From Candidatus Bathyarchaeota archaeon (GTDB lineage Archaea; Thermoproteota; Bathyarchaeia; Bathyarchaeales; Bathycorpusculaceae): 64,000 bases of DNA. A model generated the notes under the pieces. It ran no database searches. It had not been told where the DNA came from and worked only from the letters and a program-made list of their open reading frames with translations. The stretch spans positions 1 to 64,000 of the forward strand of contig JAOAIX010000002.1 of the NCBI GenBank assembly GCA_026414485.1, read 5' to 3'. Made by a program: the position numbers and the translations under genes. Every line of letters begins with the position of its first letter. Within the stretch, counting starts at the first letter, position 1. Below, piece after piece: positions 9,226 through 17,195 of the stretch.

Positions 9226-9543
9226 TTAGATAAGTTCTATTGTAACGTGTACTTCTTCGGGTACGCGGATACGCATAATCCGTCTCATGACTCTTTCTTC
9301 AGAGTCTATATCGATTAAGCGTTTGTGAATTCTCATTTCCCACCTGTCCCACGTGGCTGTGCCTTCCCCAGAAGGGGCTTTCAAAACTGGCACGCGTAAG
9401 CGTTTAGTTGGAAGAGGTACGGGTCCGTTGATTTTGACGCCTGTTTTTTGGGCGATACTTCTCAGTTCTTCACATACTTCTTCGAGCTTCCCGTAGTCGG
9501 TGCTTGTTAACCGAATTCGTGCTTTTCTAACCATTTCGCCCAT
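9226..9543 (-). CDS. rps10: 30S ribosomal protein uS10
   Basis: A protein of about 105 residues matching archaeal S10: [11 protein letters not shown] near the N-terminus, [22 protein letters not shown] in the tRNA/NusE-like loop region, and the [16 protein letters not shown] core. Role: 30S head assembly. In many archaea it sits next to the elongation factor 1-alpha gene; here it is alone. ATG 9543 is used; ATG at 9534 (MVRKARIRL) is equally possible. An AT-rich stretch near 9585-9610 probably holds its promoter. Confidence 0.95.
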   Translation of the reverse strand: MGEMVRKARIRLTSTDYGKLEEVCEELRSIAQKTGVKINGPVPLPTKRLRVPVLKAPSGEGTATWDRWEMRIHKRLIDIDSEERVMRRIMRIRVPEEVHVTIELI

Positions 9544-9762
9544 CAATCCTAATTTTTGCCGCTATCACACTTTTTAGACACCTTACTGATTTAAACCCTA
9601 CATAAAAACTTATCGACGATACTTCTATACTTTACTTGTCATTAGGTTAAAGGGGATTTGGCATAGTTTTTTTGCTGATTGTCTGATTTTTGTGGTGTAA
9701 AAGAGTAAATAATATTAGTTATCGAATGTTATTTAAACTAAAATCTCTTGGTTGCTTACTTT

Positions 9763-10272
9763 ATGGGCGAATGTACTATCCCAACAACTAAAAAAGGCAC
9801 AGACTCTTTAACGATTGCTATAATTGCAGTTTTAGCTTTCATCGCTGTTATTGGCGTGTATTTCAGTTTAACATTCCCTGAGTTTGGCAAACTCTTTCTC
9901 CCAGGCGACGCTGTTTATGAGCCAGGCGGTTCGGTGTACGAAGTTATTTTCATTCTTCTCACAATGGCAACTGATGTTTTATATATACTTGGAGGGGCGG
10001 TCGTTGCTTTCGGCGCAGCGCTTGTGGCTTTCAGATTCATACAATGTAAGCTTAAAAGTCCCTACAAACCTTCATGTGCAACCAAATTTCTCTCAGGATA
10101 TTTAACTTTAAGTTTAGAGTTGTTCATTGGTGCTGAAATCATAAAAACTGTGGTTGTCCGAACGTATGAAGAGTTTCTTCTGCTTATACTTGTTATTATA
10201 AGTAGAGGTCTATTTAGTCTAATTTTGCATTTGGAAAAGAAATGGTTAGGTTCAGATGAAGAAACTGAGTAG
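9763..10272 (+). CDS. DUF1622 family membrane protein
   Basis: An integral membrane protein of about 169 residues with four predicted transmembrane helices (~12-35, 60-85, 108-130, 138-158 from ATG 9763). The region LTLSLELFIGAEIIKTVV followed by an RG-x-x-SLILHLEKK helix is characteristic of the DUF1622 family, whose function is unknown. ATG 9763 is preferred over a TTG 15 nt upstream. A TATTTAAAC element near 9729 is a likely TATA box. Stand-alone gene. Confidence 0.78.
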   Translation: MGECTIPTTKKGTDSLTIAIIAVLAFIAVIGVYFSLTFPEFGKLFLPGDAVYEPGGSVYEVIFILLTMATDVLYILGGAVVAFGAALVAFRFIQCKLKSPYKPSCATKFLSGYLTLSLELFIGAEIIKTVVVRTYEEFLLLILVIISRGLFSLILHLEKKWLGSDEETE

Positions 10273-10634
10273 TCAGCTCTTTAAGACAAAATATTTTCAG
10301 TTTTTCAGAGCTTTTTTGCTGAAACACCATCGAGTTATGTTGAAGTCCATGGCTAAACTTTAAATGTGTCAAATATAACTCTAAGAGAGTCAAGCCCGGA
10401 CCATAATGAGTGAAACAGTACCGTCTATTCGGCTTCGAAAATGCTGTTCCTACAATGAATCTCGGTTAGACATATTGACGATAGTTTTTGATTTTATTGG
10501 TCAATTGGGTGTTATCGTGCAAGTTATCTTTAAATATGTTTGTGTTGTGCATGTTTTTTATATGCAATTGAAAAATCAGGTTGGATTTGTGACGAACTTG
10601 TTAGCACCAAAATCTCCCAACGGAGGTAACGCCT
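10273..10634 (+). promoter_or_regulatory. Leader and promoter region of the hydrogenase operon
   Basis: A 362-bp spacer before the nine-gene hydrogenase operon. The best TATA-like box is CTTTAAATATG (10528-10538), giving a leader of roughly 75 nt. GGAGGT (10622-10627), eight bases before TTG 10635, fixes the start of the first gene. An open frame of about 79 codons in the spacer (from ~10406) has no ribosome site or recognisable motif and is judged non-coding. Confidence 0.4.
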
Positions 10635-10964
10635 TTGCTTATTGAAACTACACTATCTTTCTTACTTATAGTTGCCGCTACCAGCATTATTTATTTAATA
10701 GGTCGTCGTGCTGCACCTAAAACCGTCCAAACTGTAGGTGAACGTTCAGTTTATGCTTGCGGAGAAAAAGTTGCATACCCAAAATTGAAAGTTAATATTT
10801 CTCTCTATAAATACCTCATATACTTTGTTATTCTTGACAGTGCTGTGCTGCTCTTAGCATATGCAGCGTTCGCAGAGCAAGTCATGAACACCTCTCTGCT
10901 TCTACTTTACCTATTCATGGCGCTTATTTCAGCCATAGTTTTATTTGAAGGAGGCAAAGACTAA
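10635..10964 (+). CDS. nuoA: NuoA-like membrane subunit of the hydrogenase complex
   Basis: A 109-residue, three-helix membrane protein. The VYACGE motif followed by a hydrophobic LYKYLIYFVILDSAVLL segment resembles complex I subunit A (ND3), where a conserved Cys loop lies next to the quinone site. The acidic FDVE motif of true NuoA is altered (ILDSA). It opens the operon and ends 1 nt before the start of the B subunit. NuoA-like subunits are typical of complex I/Fpo and unusual with a hydrogenase catalytic core. The TTG start is set by GGAGGT 10622-10627. It could also be called a generic small membrane subunit. Confidence 0.75.
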   Translation: MLIETTLSFLLIVAATSIIYLIGRRAAPKTVQTVGERSVYACGEKVAYPKLKVNISLYKYLIYFVILDSAVLLLAYAAFAEQVMNTSLLLLYLFMALISAIVLFEGGKD

Positions 10965-10965
10965 C

Positions 10966-11430
10966 GTGACTAATATAACGACGTGGGCGCGAGTTAAATC
11001 ACCATGGGTTTTACATTTTAACTCAGGTGCTTGCAACGGATGTGACATAGAAGTTGTTGCTTTGCTAACACCAAAGTACGATGTAGAACGTTTCGGTGTC
11101 AAGCTTGAGCCATCACCCCGCCACGCTGATGTGCTGTTGACCACAGGGTGTGTTACCGAGCAGTGCGCAGAAAGGCTCAAACGTATTTATGAGCAGATGC
11201 CCCAGCCAAAATTTGTAGTGGCAATAGGCGCCTGTGCCTGTGCAGGTGGTGTCTTCGCAGGTAACTACAGCGTCGTTGGCGGTGTAGACAAAGTTATCCC
11301 TGTTAACGCCTACATACCCGGATGTCCTCCACGACCCGAAGCTATAATCGACGGCGTGGTTAAGTTGTTGAATTCCCTACAGCAACCGGCTGCTAATAAG
11401 GAAGAGGTGAAAACCGATGGCAAACAATGA
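10966..11430 (+). CDS. nuoB: Group 4 [NiFe] hydrogenase small subunit (NuoB-like)
   Basis: A 154-residue iron-sulfur protein that holds the cluster proximal to the [NiFe] site. The cluster motif is CNGC (Cys23, Cys26), then GC near 62, GACACAGG and GCPPRP near the C-terminus. Complex I subunit B has a tandem CC at the first position; the CxGC seen here is the hydrogenase form (as in Ech/Hyf/Mbh). GTG 10966 is chosen because AAGGAGG ends about 12 nt before it; a TTG 21 nt upstream lies inside that ribosome site. It overlaps the large-subunit gene by 14 nt. Confidence 0.88.
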   Translation: MTNITTWARVKSPWVLHFNSGACNGCDIEVVALLTPKYDVERFGVKLEPSPRHADVLLTTGCVTEQCAERLKRIYEQMPQPKFVVAIGACACAGGVFAGNYSVVGGVDKVIPVNAYIPGCPPRPEAIIDGVVKLLNSLQQPAANKEEVKTDGKQ

Positions 11431-12982
11431 CATTAATATTCTGAAAGTGCTTGAAGCAAAAAATTTCCAAATTCAACCTGGTAAACTTGGTACTGTCGCA
11501 ATTCAGGCTGGCGGTGGCAAACACAGAGATGCTTTGAAAGCTTTGTTAGAGGTGGATGAAAAAACTGCAGTTACAGCTATAACTGGCATAGATTTGGGCG
11601 ACAATATCGGTGTTTATTACCACGTACGTACTTCAAATGCTTTTGCTACCATTCAATGTGAAGTCCCCAAAGATAAACCTACACTTGCAACAATCACAGA
11701 CTTAGTTCCTGGAGCAGCTTTCCACGAACTAGAAGTTACTGATTTACTTGGTGTAGTGTTTGTAGGTCATCCCAGTCCTGGCAGGTTTGTTTTGCCTGAT
11801 ACTTGGCCAGAAGGTGTTTACCCGCTGAGGAAAGATTTCAAACCTAGCGAAATTAAATTTAATCCCCCTTCCACTGAGGATGTATCTTTATCTGATGATC
11901 GTGGGCTCGTCAAGATTGTTATTGGGCCTCATCATCCTGCGCTTTTGGAGCCTGAGAAATTCGCTGTTCTTGTTGACGGCGAAACCGTGAAAAATGTGGA
12001 GCCTCGAATAGGCTATGTCCACAGAGGCGTCGAAAAGGCAGCAGAGTCCAAAACGTATCTGCAAGGCGTCTATCTGGTGGAACGTATCTGCGGTATTTGC
12101 AATTCCTGCCATGCCACCGCTTTTGTTGAAGCTGTAGAGAAAATCCTGAAAACTGAGGTGCCGCCCAGAGCAAAATATATCCGAACAATAATTTTGGAAC
12201 TCAATAGGCTACACAGTCACTTACTCACGTTGGGGCATGCCGGTTTAGAAATTGGTTATGAAACTTTATTCCAGTATTTCTGGCGTGACCGAGAACCTAT
12301 AATGGATCTAACCGAGATGGTTACAGGTAACCGTGTTATTTCCTCTTCTTTAACTGTAGGTGGCGTGCGGCGTGACATCAAAGAGACTGATATTCCCAAA
12401 ATCAAAGCTACACTAGCCGCGCTTCGGAAGAAAATACCCTTCTACAAGCAGATGTATGAAAATGAGCCTTCACTTAAAATGCGCATGCAAAAAGTCGGTA
12501 CTCTTTCAAGAGAAGACGCATTGAAACTTTGCGTGGTTGGTCCAGTGGCACGTGGTTCAGGAGTAGATATTGATGTACGAAAAGATGAACCCTACGAGGC
12601 ATACGGAGAAATCCCATTTAAAGAAATTGTGTACACTGCCGGAGACACTTGGGCAAGGATGAATGTCCGTATGGATGAAGTTGAGGAAAGCATTAACATA
12701 ATCGAATATGCTCTTGACCATCTGCCAGGTGGCGCGTACCGAGTTAAAGTGCCCCGTGTTGTGCCGCCAGGAGAGGCTGTCAACCGTGTTGAAGCACCCA
12801 GAGGCGAACTTTTCTATTATGTTAAAAGCAACGGTACTGCCTTCCCCGAACGTGTCAAAGTGCGTACTCCAACTTTTGCTAACATACCCGCGTTTCTCAA
12901 AACTGCTATTGGTGAAAACATAGCTGATGTTCCTCCTAATTTTGTCAGCCTAGACCCTTGTTTTTCATGTACAGACAGATAA
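11417..12982 (+). CDS. nuoCD: Group 4 [NiFe] hydrogenase large subunit, NuoCD-like fusion
   Basis: A 521-residue fusion. Residues ~1-145 are a NuoC/HycE-N-like domain and ~160-521 the catalytic domain. The L1 motif RICGICNSCH gives Cys225 and Cys228; the L2 motif DPCFSCTDR gives Cys515 and Cys518. These four Cys are the [NiFe] ligands that complex I and Fpo have lost, so the protein should bind NiFe(CN)2CO and make or oxidise H2. It ends exactly at the Arg of L2, so no C-terminal extension exists for a maturation protease to remove. GAGGTG (11404-11409) supports ATG 11417. No hyp maturation genes lie in the window. Confidence 0.93.
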   Translation: MANNDINILKVLEAKNFQIQPGKLGTVAIQAGGGKHRDALKALLEVDEKTAVTAITGIDLGDNIGVYYHVRTSNAFATIQCEVPKDKPTLATITDLVPGAAFHELEVTDLLGVVFVGHPSPGRFVLPDTWPEGVYPLRKDFKPSEIKFNPPSTEDVSLSDDRGLVKIVIGPHHPALLEPEKFAVLVDGETVKNVEPRIGYVHRGVEKAAESKTYLQGVYLVERICGICNSCHATAFVEAVEKILKTEVPPRAKYIRTIILELNRLHSHLLTLGHAGLEIGYETLFQYFWRDREPIMDLTEMVTGNRVISSSLTVGGVRRDIKETDIPKIKATLAALRKKIPFYKQMYENEPSLKMRMQKVGTLSREDALKLCVVGPVARGSGVDIDVRKDEPYEAYGEIPFKEIVYTAGDTWARMNVRMDEVEESINIIEYALDHLPGGAYRVKVPRVVPPGEAVNRVEAPRGELFYYVKSNGTAFPERVKVRTPTFANIPAFLKTAIGENIADVPPNFVSLDPCFSCTDR

Positions 12983-12992
12983 GTGATGCAAG

Positions 12993-13982
12993 ATGATTGA
13001 CTATCTTTGGCTCGTATTTCGCGTGCTTGTGTTCCCAGGATTTACTTTTCTTCTGTTCCTTACCATGTTCTGCGATTGGATAGAACGAAAAATAGAAGCC
13101 CGTATGCAAAATCGCATGGGGCCATCCTTCACGGGTCCAAGCGGGATTCTTCAACCACTAGCTGACTTTATCAAGTTACTCACTAAAGAAGAAATTACTC
13201 CAAACGACTCTCGGAAGTACATTTTCCGTTTTGCGCCTCTTTTTGCTTTTTCAGTACTCGTTTTTGCACTTTGCTTTTTGCCTATAGATGGCACATCTGT
13301 GATTCCTGATGCAAGTTTTGGTGGTGACCTCATATTTGTTATGGCATTGATCTCTGTGGCAAACTTTTTGCTGTTTCTTTCAGGTTGGTCATCCTCTAAC
13401 CCCTACAGTTCAATAGGTGCAGCAAGGGTTCTGACTCAATTTCTAGGTTATGATATTCCGCTTTTCCTACTAGCTCTTGCGCCTGCATTCCTAGCTGGTT
13501 CTTTAACTATAGCAACAATTGTCGATAGTCAATGGATACCTTTTGTAGTTTTGGCGCCTTGGGCATTTGTGCTTTTCATAATAACTATGCAAGCTGAGCT
13601 AGAGAAAGACCCATTTGATATTCCTCATGCAGAAAGCGAAGTGGTCGCGGGGCATGAAACCGAGTATAGCGGAGGAAAACTTGCTTTCCTCAAGTTTGCC
13701 CGTGATGTGCAAATTGTTTTTGGGTCTTCGTTAATTACAGTGCTCTTCTTAGGTGGCGCCAACGGCCCTGTATTTTTTGGGCTGCAAGCGTTATGGGGTA
13801 CATTGTGGTTTGTACTAAAAGTGGTAGTAATCATCATAATCTCCGAGTACATGACGGTCTTGTTTGCACGATTACGCATCGACCAGATAGTGAAAGCTAA
13901 CTGGAAGTTCATGTTGCCGCTCTCTGTGCTCTCATTACTGTTGACTATAGGTTTAGCAGTTTGGGTTTACCCTATGGTGTGA
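12993..13982 (+). CDS. nuoH: Membrane-anchor subunit, NuoH/HyfC-like
   Basis: A 329-residue polytopic protein with about eight helices. It has the family hallmarks DWIERKIEARMQNRMGP (N-terminal loop), GPSGILQPLADFIKLLTKE, and the conserved acidic loop QAELEKDPFDIPHAESEVV followed by EYSGGKLAF. In complex I and group 4 hydrogenases this subunit links the catalytic arm to the ion-pumping arm. It lies 10 nt after the large subunit and just before the ferredoxin-like subunit. Confidence 0.95.
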   Translation: MIDYLWLVFRVLVFPGFTFLLFLTMFCDWIERKIEARMQNRMGPSFTGPSGILQPLADFIKLLTKEEITPNDSRKYIFRFAPLFAFSVLVFALCFLPIDGTSVIPDASFGGDLIFVMALISVANFLLFLSGWSSSNPYSSIGAARVLTQFLGYDIPLFLLALAPAFLAGSLTIATIVDSQWIPFVVLAPWAFVLFIITMQAELEKDPFDIPHAESEVVAGHETEYSGGKLAFLKFARDVQIVFGSSLITVLFLGGANGPVFFGLQALWGTLWFVLKVVVIIIISEYMTVLFARLRIDQIVKANWKFMLPLSVLSLLLTIGLAVWVYPMV

Positions 13983-13987
13983 TATCG

Positions 13988-14380
13988 ATGGCTAAAAAAA
14001 ATTTCCTATCTCCTATATTCAGTGAAGTGTTAAACCATCTCTTCAAGAAGCCTGCTACTGGCAAGTACCCCTTTGTGAAGTGTACTCCTGCGGAGGGCTT
14101 CCGCGGAAGGCAGGTTTTTGACATTGGTCTATGCGTAAGTTGCGGTTTGTGTAGCCGTGACTGCCCTGCAAAGGCTATAGAGATGGTGGATGTTAATGGG
14201 AAAAAGCGTCCCATGTTTCTTTTGGATCGGTGCATCTTTTGTTATCAGTGTGCGGAAAGTTGCCCTAGAAACGCTATAAAAAGCACCGAAATTTTTGAGT
14301 TGGCGACAACAAATAAATCTGACCTAGTTCTAAAACCTCAACCACTTGACCAAAAAGCTGGTGTTTCCAATGTTGCTTGA
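13988..14380 (+). CDS. nuoI: 2x[4Fe-4S] ferredoxin-like subunit, NuoI/HyfH-like
   Basis: A 130-residue electron-transfer subunit with two classical clusters: CVSCGLCSRDCP and CIFCYQCAESCP. It passes electrons between an external donor, probably ferredoxin, and the small subunit. ATG 13988, five bases after the preceding stop, is taken as start; an upstream TTG would overlap nuoH. The ~35-residue tail lacks recognisable motifs and overlaps the J gene by 11 nt. Confidence 0.94.
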   Translation: MAKKNFLSPIFSEVLNHLFKKPATGKYPFVKCTPAEGFRGRQVFDIGLCVSCGLCSRDCPAKAIEMVDVNGKKRPMFLLDRCIFCYQCAESCPRNAIKSTEIFELATTNKSDLVLKPQPLDQKAGVSNVA

Positions 14381-14837
14381 GCTTGTAAGTGCAGGAGTAG
14401 TAATAGCTGCTTGTTTGGCAATTTTCCTTGATGAGGCTGTTTACTCAGTTGCCGCTTTGGCAGGGGCTTTAATGCTCACCTCTTTATTGTATGCTTTGAA
14501 CGGCGCGATTTATGTTGCTGTTTTTCAGTTTGCCGTAGGTATTGGTACCGTTGCAGTTTTGTTTTTGTCTGGTGAAACTCTTAGCGAAAAGCCCTCAACA
14601 AAAACACAACCACGGCAACTGATTGTGTTGAGTGTGCTGGGCGCACTTTTGTCTCTGCCAGCATTTTTCCTTTCAGTTTCACAGCAGAACGGCTCCACTT
14701 ATTCAGTTCCCTTTGGGGAAGCACTTTGGTCTTATCGAGCGTTGGATGTAGTTTTACAAGGATTAGTTGTTATGACAGTAGCGTTAGGTATAGCTATTGT
14801 TCTGTACCGCAAGAAAAAAATTAGCAAGGGAGTGTGA
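14370..14837 (+). CDS. nuoJ: NuoJ-like membrane subunit
   Basis: A protein of about 155 residues with four to five helices. The segment LNGAIYVAVFQFAVGIGTVAVLFL corresponds to the NuoJ region that contains a pi-bulge in complex I, and the 'L..A....LLYALNGA' helix fits the family. GTG 14361 and TTG 14346 are alternative starts. Expected role: part of the proton-translocating membrane arm between H and K. Identification rests on operon position plus hydrophobic pattern. Confidence 0.78.
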   Translation: MLLELVSAGVVIAACLAIFLDEAVYSVAALAGALMLTSLLYALNGAIYVAVFQFAVGIGTVAVLFLSGETLSEKPSTKTQPRQLIVLSVLGALLSLPAFFLSVSQQNGSTYSVPFGEALWSYRALDVVLQGLVVMTVALGIAIVLYRKKKISKGV

Positions 14838-14845
14838 AGTAAATA

Positions 14846-15157
14846 GTGGACTTTGTCATTTTATCCATAGTTTTGCTGGCTATAGGTGTTTATGGGTTGT
14901 TAACTCAGCGCCATCTGCTCAAGGTTTTTATATCAATTGAGTTGGTTGCCACGGCCGCCACGCTTAACTTTGTTATGCTTGCTTCCTCGCTTAGCAGGGA
15001 AGTAGGTGAAGCCTTTCTGATTTTGGCTTTTTCCACAGACACTTGTGTTAGCGCAGTCATTTTGGCCTTGCTAGTTATTGTGTCTCGCAAGTATGGCACC
15101 ACAGATATTAGCAAACTAGGTGAACCTGAAGAAGAGGCAACCGAGGTTGATGTATGA
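14846..15157 (+). CDS. nuoK: NuoK/HyfE-like membrane subunit
   Basis: A 103-residue, three-helix protein. The first key acidic residue of NuoK (E. coli Glu36) is retained in FISIELVATAATLNFV. The second (Glu72 in E. coli) is not obvious: the helix reads STDTCVSAVILALL. The acidic C-terminal tail (EPEEEATEVD) is cytoplasmic. GTG start; the stop overlaps the ATG of the L subunit by 4 nt, indicating coupling. Confidence 0.85.
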   Translation: MDFVILSIVLLAIGVYGLLTQRHLLKVFISIELVATAATLNFVMLASSLSREVGEAFLILAFSTDTCVSAVILALLVIVSRKYGTTDISKLGEPEEEATEVDV

Positions 15158-17193
15158 TGCAGTTTTTCGATGTTTCATGTTGGCTTGTTTGGATACTGCC
15201 TTTGGTTTCTAGCGTTTTTGTTCCTCTGTTTAGTCGTTTTAGCGTGAAAATTCGGAACTATTTTGTCATCCTCATCAGCGCTATTACTGCTTTTCTAGCT
15301 TTCTCTTTGGTGCCAGAGGTTGCCTTAGGTGGTGAGGGTTTTATAAATCTGACTGCATCGTGGATTCCTAATGGTGTAACTGCAGGTGTGTTTATAGATC
15401 CGCTCAGTGTGCTGTTTACGTGTTTGGTAAGTTTATTTGGTGTTGTAATTACGGTTTACTCTCAAGGCTACATGAAAGGCGAAGAAAACTTGACTCGCTA
15501 CTACTTCTTCTTGCTTCTCTTCATAGGCTCAATGATTGGGTTGGTAATCTCTGATAACTTCTTGCAGATGTTCATATTCTGGGAGATGGTGGGTCTCTGC
15601 AGCTACTCTTTGATTTCATTTTGGAGTAATCGCCCTGAATCAGTGAAGTCAGGCAACAAAGTTTTTATCATGACCAGAATAGGTGACGTTTTACTGCTTG
15701 CTGCTATCGGCGTTCTGTATTCAAGTTTAGGCACTTTTTCATTTCGTGAAACTATTGCCTTACTGCCTACAATTCCTGTTTCCACTGTAACATTGGTTGC
15801 TTTCTTGCTCTTGGGGGGTGCAATTGCAAAATCAGCACAACTGCCACTTCACACGTGGTTGTACAGCGCAATGGAAGCTCCCACATCAGTGAGTGCCTTG
15901 CTGCATGCTGCCACAATGGTTAAGGCGGGCATCTACCTTATCGCCCGATTCATATTTATTGCCGGTCCACTTGTCGCTACACTTCCGCTGTGGCTACCCA
16001 CCGTAGCATGGGTTGGCGTTTTGACTGCTTTCTTGGGTGCAACTATGGCCTTATACACAACCGACATCAAAGGCGTACTAGCTTACTCAACAGTTAGCCA
16101 GTTAGGCTTTATGATGGCCGCCTTGGGATCTGTTGGCGTTCATGCTGCTTCCTCTTTGGGTTGGTTTGCAAGCCTATTCCACATGGTCAGCCACGCCTTC
16201 TTTGAAGGATTAGGCTTCCTGCTAGCAGGTGGCATAATTCATGCGTTGGGCACACGCGATATGCGTCTTATGGGCGGGCTAAGAAAACTCATGCCTATTA
16301 CCTATTATTTGGCTCTCGTAATGATAATTACTACCAGTGGATTACCTCCCTTTGCGGCTTTTTTCAGCAAAGGGTTGGTTCTTGAAAGTTTGATGGAAAC
16401 AGGGGTACTTTTGCAAGTTATTTTGTTATTTGCAACTACAGCGCTTACTTTTGCTTACAGCGTCAGATTCATGAAATTAATTTTCTTAGATGAACCTTCT
16501 GAGCATTTAAAGAAACTTCACGTGCACGAAGCCCCCAAAGTCATGCTGATGCCAGCAGCTTTGCTTGCTATATTATGTGTAATCTGGGGTTTTGTTGGAC
16601 CTGCACTTGGCAGTTTCATGCATACAGAAGTCGAGCTGAGTTTACTTTTTGCCTTTTTCAACATAGAAACTGCCATCTTTACCGTTATTCTTATACCGAC
16701 AGCTCTCTTGGTCTATTCTACTTACTGGCGCAAATATTCTATAATGAATTCTCTAAAAAGCGACAAAAATCCTATTGTAAAGTTGCTCAAACATGGCTAT
16801 TTCTTTGATGACTTCTATGAAAAAGTTGTTGCAAAAGCCGTGATGATTTTCTCTGGGGGGGTCAAGTTCACTGAGGAAGCTGGATTTGAAATGTTCCCCC
16901 AGAAATTCGCCAGCGGTGTAATTCGTTTAGCTGGCGGCGTTTACAAATACTTTGATTCTGCGGCCGATCAGTTTTTGAACGTAGTTGCGGGGCAAACAAT
17001 GGGCGGCGCCTCCAAAGTAAAAACAATTGACACGTTGGCTGATAGACTCTTAGATTTACTTGCAGGCAGAGCACTACGTTCAGCTTCTAAAGCAAGAAAA
17101 GTTCCCCGAAACAGTTTGCAGCATTACCTTGCAGCCGCGATTATTGGCTTTATCATGCTCGTCGTATTAATAATCATCAGTGTAGGTGTGTAA
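15154..17193 (+). CDS. nuoL: Antiporter-like subunit NuoL/HyfB type
   Basis: A 679-residue protein with about 14-16 helices. Ion-path residues are in place: Glu in MFIFWEMVGLCSY (TM5), Lys in IAKSAQLPLHTWL (TM7) and Lys in ATMVKAGIYLIAR (TM8). The C-terminal ~170 residues (after GYFFDDFYEKVV) form the long lateral-helix extension plus a final anchor helix that distinguishes NuoL from M and N. It lies at the distal end of the pump arm. Follows K with ATGA overlap and precedes M by 2 nt. Confidence 0.95.
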   Translation: MMQFFDVSCWLVWILPLVSSVFVPLFSRFSVKIRNYFVILISAITAFLAFSLVPEVALGGEGFINLTASWIPNGVTAGVFIDPLSVLFTCLVSLFGVVITVYSQGYMKGEENLTRYYFFLLLFIGSMIGLVISDNFLQMFIFWEMVGLCSYSLISFWSNRPESVKSGNKVFIMTRIGDVLLLAAIGVLYSSLGTFSFRETIALLPTIPVSTVTLVAFLLLGGAIAKSAQLPLHTWLYSAMEAPTSVSALLHAATMVKAGIYLIARFIFIAGPLVATLPLWLPTVAWVGVLTAFLGATMALYTTDIKGVLAYSTVSQLGFMMAALGSVGVHAASSLGWFASLFHMVSHAFFEGLGFLLAGGIIHALGTRDMRLMGGLRKLMPITYYLALVMIITTSGLPPFAAFFSKGLVLESLMETGVLLQVILLFATTALTFAYSVRFMKLIFLDEPSEHLKKLHVHEAPKVMLMPAALLAILCVIWGFVGPALGSFMHTEVELSLLFAFFNIETAIFTVILIPTALLVYSTYWRKYSIMNSLKSDKNPIVKLLKHGYFFDDFYEKVVAKAVMIFSGGVKFTEEAGFEMFPQKFASGVIRLAGGVYKYFDSAADQFLNVVAGQTMGGASKVKTIDTLADRLLDLLAGRALRSASKARKVPRNSLQHYLAAAIIGFIMLVVLIIISVGV

Positions 17194-17195
17194 AT

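Noticed and set aside
10406-10645. 79-codon open frame before the hydrogenase operon
   Set aside because: No ribosome site, no motif, overlaps the promoter and the ribosome site of the first operon gene.
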